DNA of 64,000 nt from Virgibacillus phasianinus (GTDB lineage: Bacteria > Bacillota > Bacilli > Bacillales > Amphibacillaceae), in the NCBI RefSeq assembly GCF_002216775.1, contig NZ_CP022315.1:3658001-3722000 (forward strand), given 5' to 3'. Positions 62,448 through 64,000 of this stretch are shown here, in pieces. Below the pieces are notes generated by a model, which worked only from the letters and a program-made list of their open reading frames with translations, made no database searches and was not told the DNA's origin. The position numbers and the translations under genes were made by a program. Every line of letters begins with the position of its first letter. Within the stretch, counting starts at the first letter, position 1.

Positions 62448-63467
62448 CTATCCAAAAAACTGGTGGTAAAGAGTTTTTGCTTTTGCAACATCATTTGTTC
62501 CATGAACAAGAGCCCGCCCATCCTTAAACAAGACCAGCCGCTTTTCATCAATGATAAAGGAAAGCAGAAATGGATTCCGTTTCACCTTTCTGCCTAGTCC
62601 GTAAAGGGTTTCAGCTATCTTTTCCAAATTGCGTTCTTCCATGTTCGATGGCCTTATTTGAACAGTGTTCCTTCCGCATAACACCGCAGTTTTCGTTTGA
62701 TTTTCATATGAAAGAAAGGGATAAGTAGGTTGTGATCCACACGTGGTGCATTCCGTATTTTTCATAACGGAAATGTCCATGGCAACCTGCTCGTTTTTCC
62801 ATAGATCATATGAAACTAATTTATTCTGTAAAACACTCCAATTTTCTGTCACTATCTTTAGTGCTTCCGTTGTTTGCTGAACGACTACCATATTAGCTGC
62901 AGGACTAATGATCCCGGCTGTGTCACAGGTCAATCCGCCAAGGGGGACAGTTTCCATTAAACAGTGCAGGCAGGGTGTTTCACCCGGGATAATCGTGTAG
63001 CTGATGGCGTAGCTCCCGACACAGGAGCCATAAATCCAGGGAATCCGGTGCTTATGTGCTATGTCATTAATTATCATCCGGATATCAAAATTATCGGTAG
63101 CATCAAGAATTAGATCGACCCCTGCTATTAGTTGTTCGAACTCTAATGGGGTGACATCAGCAACATGTGCTGCAATCTCAACCTCCGAATTAATCTGTTT
63201 TAACCGTTCTTTTGCTGCAATGGCTTTTGGAATTCCACGCTTGGCATCTTCCTCAACATAAAGCTGTTGACGCTGCAAGTTGCTCCACTCGACATAATCC
63301 CGGTCCACAATGGTTAGCTTGCCGATGCCGGCGCGAACAAGCACTTCAGCATTTCCCGTACCAAGTGCACCTGCTCCAACAATTAGGACATGTTTCGCCG
63401 CTATTTTTTGCTGTCCCTCGATTCCAATTGGCGCAAACAACATTTGTCTTGAATAACGATTATCCAT
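62448..63467 (-). CDS. thiF: ThiF/MoeB-type sulfur-carrier adenylyltransferase
   Basis: A 339-residue E1-like enzyme that adenylates the C-terminus of the sulfur carrier ThiS. It shows the nucleotide-binding loop VGAGALGTGNAEVLVRAG (about residues 30-47), DRDYVEWSNLQRQQLY with the ATP-contacting Arg, DLILDATDNFDIR, and zinc cysteine pairs CLHC (about 180) and CTTC (about 243). The segment after the zinc site does not look like a rhodanese domain. Its ATG overlaps the thiG stop (TAATG), so it belongs to the thiamine operon rather than molybdopterin synthesis. Confidence 0.9.
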   Translation of the reverse strand: MDNRYSRQMLFAPIGIEGQQKIAAKHVLIVGAGALGTGNAEVLVRAGIGKLTIVDRDYVEWSNLQRQQLYVEEDAKRGIPKAIAAKERLKQINSEVEIAAHVADVTPLEFEQLIAGVDLILDATDNFDIRMIINDIAHKHRIPWIYGSCVGSYAISYTIIPGETPCLHCLMETVPLGGLTCDTAGIISPAANMVVVQQTTEALKIVTENWSVLQNKLVSYDLWKNEQVAMDISVMKNTECTTCGSQPTYPFLSYENQTKTAVLCGRNTVQIRPSNMEERNLEKIAETLYGLGRKVKRNPFLLSFIIDEKRLVLFKDGRALVHGTNDVAKAKTLYHQFFG

Positions 63468-64000
63468 TACCCAATACTTATTCCTTCTGTCGGACTGCTT
63501 GCTGTTGCATAGCGTTTCCTTGGAATTCTTCCTGCTTCATAGCCAAGACGTCCTGCTTCAATACCTAGTTTCATTGCTTCAGCCATTCTGACTGGGTCCT
63601 TCGCTTGTGAAACAGCAGTATTTAACAGAACTGCATCCGCGCCGAGATCCATGGCCAGGGAGGCATCCGCTGGTGAACCAATACCAGCATCTACAATGAC
63701 CGGAATATTTGCCTGCTCCACAATAAAGCGCATATTAGTAGGATTAATAATTCCCTGTCCGGAGCCAATTGGCGAAGCCCCCGGCATGACCGCATGGGCG
63801 CCAATTTCCTCCAGTTTTTTTGACAGGACAACATCACATGACGTATATGGCAATACGATGAATCCTTCTTTCACTAGGGTTTCGGTTGCTTTTAATGTCT
63901 CAACAGGATCCGGCAGTAATGTTTTATCGCACCCGATCACCTCTACTTTAATCATGTCACAGAGGCCGGACGCCTTTGCCAATCTAGCAGTACGGACCGC
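63467..64000 (-). CDS. thiG: Thiazole synthase ThiG, 3' part (runs off the window)
   Basis: About 177 residues, reading in frame to the window edge ([20 protein letters not shown] at the start). ThiG forms the thiazole ring of thiamine from DXP, ThiS-thiocarboxylate and dehydroglycine. The Schiff-base lysine is in MIKVEVIG, the phosphate-binding part in [20 protein letters not shown] and [17 protein letters not shown]. The full protein is usually about 255 residues, so the N-terminal third lies outside. Confidence 0.95.
   Translation of the reverse strand, partial: AVRTARLAKASGLCDMIKVEVIGCDKTLLPDPVETLKATETLVKEGFIVLPYTSCDVVLSKKLEEIGAHAVMPGASPIGSGQGIINPTNMRFIVEQANIPVIVDAGIGSPADASLAMDLGADAVLLNTAVSQAKDPVRMAEAMKLGIEAGRLGYEAGRIPRKRYATASSPTEGISIG

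Overview
This window looks like a chromosomal segment of a low-GC, spore-forming member of the Bacillaceae, of the Virgibacillus/Oceanobacillus/Lentibacillus type. The evidence is an sda checkpoint gene, a RacA-like protein, DUF3231, DUF4181 and DUF4317 proteins, consensus sigma-A promoters, strong AGGAGG ribosome sites, a Fur box, candidate LexA and CcpA sites and a guanine riboswitch. It is an accessory-rich region with many decayed genes, two insertion sequences and two families of small palindromic repeats.

Layout. 1-3.0 kb: a Fur-controlled siderophore-binding lipoprotein, two GNAT acetyltransferases and a YdjM-like membrane protein. 3.4-8.8 kb: a LacI regulator divergent from a sugar operon (TIM-barrel isomerase, PfkB kinase, MFS importer, hexulose-phosphate synthase with a one-base frameshift, hexulose-phosphate isomerase). 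9-11.3 kb: a RacA-like gene, then an IS1182-type element inserted in a terminator. 11.3-22.5 kb: a DHA2 exporter, an amino-acid permease, two aminoglycoside-type nucleotidyltransferases, a YwqA-like SNF2 helicase and DUF genes. 22.6-31.2 kb: a decayed NPCBM-domain gene and an operon combining a secreted NamZ-type exo-muramidase with a cellobiose/chitobiose-type PTS, a ChbG deacetylase, a GH4 phospho-glycosidase and a LicR-like regulator. 31.3-35.3 kb: a dead GNAT, UspA, and a MarR/DHA2/CarD circuit with matching operators on all its promoters. 35.5-42.5 kb: a surface nucleosidase under a guanine riboswitch, twin DUF3231 genes, small membrane proteins, and broken transporter and SDR genes. 42.7-45.7 kb: a methyltransferase gene split by an IS66 element. 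46-52.7 kb: small membrane proteins and lipoproteins, a serine hydrolase, a MATE pump and a broken P-loop kinase. 52.7-55.6 kb: biotin genes in which bioA is broken by an internal inversion, while bioD and bioY are intact. 55.7-59.9 kb: GNAT, cytidine deaminase, a LexA-boxed WYL-like/unknown pair, sda and a topology-modulation kinase. 60.0-64.0 kb: a DUF2089/ABC exporter operon and the 3' end of a thiamine operon (thiG, thiF).

Systems. The most interesting units are: (a) the NamZ-PTS-ChbG-GH4 operon, which reads as a cell-wall amino-sugar scavenging pathway; (b) a guanine riboswitch controlling a lipid-anchored nucleosidase; (c) a MarR regulon in which GTCAA-N5-TTGAC sites overlap the promoters of marR, a drug exporter and a CarD-type regulator; (d) a LexA box placed on a -10 element next to sda; and (e) an IS that duplicated a whole bidirectional terminator as its target site. 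About a dozen genes are inactivated. Some carry one-base changes in homopolymers, which could be read errors. Others carry nonsense codons, truncations, an inversion or an IS insertion, which are better explained by real decay.
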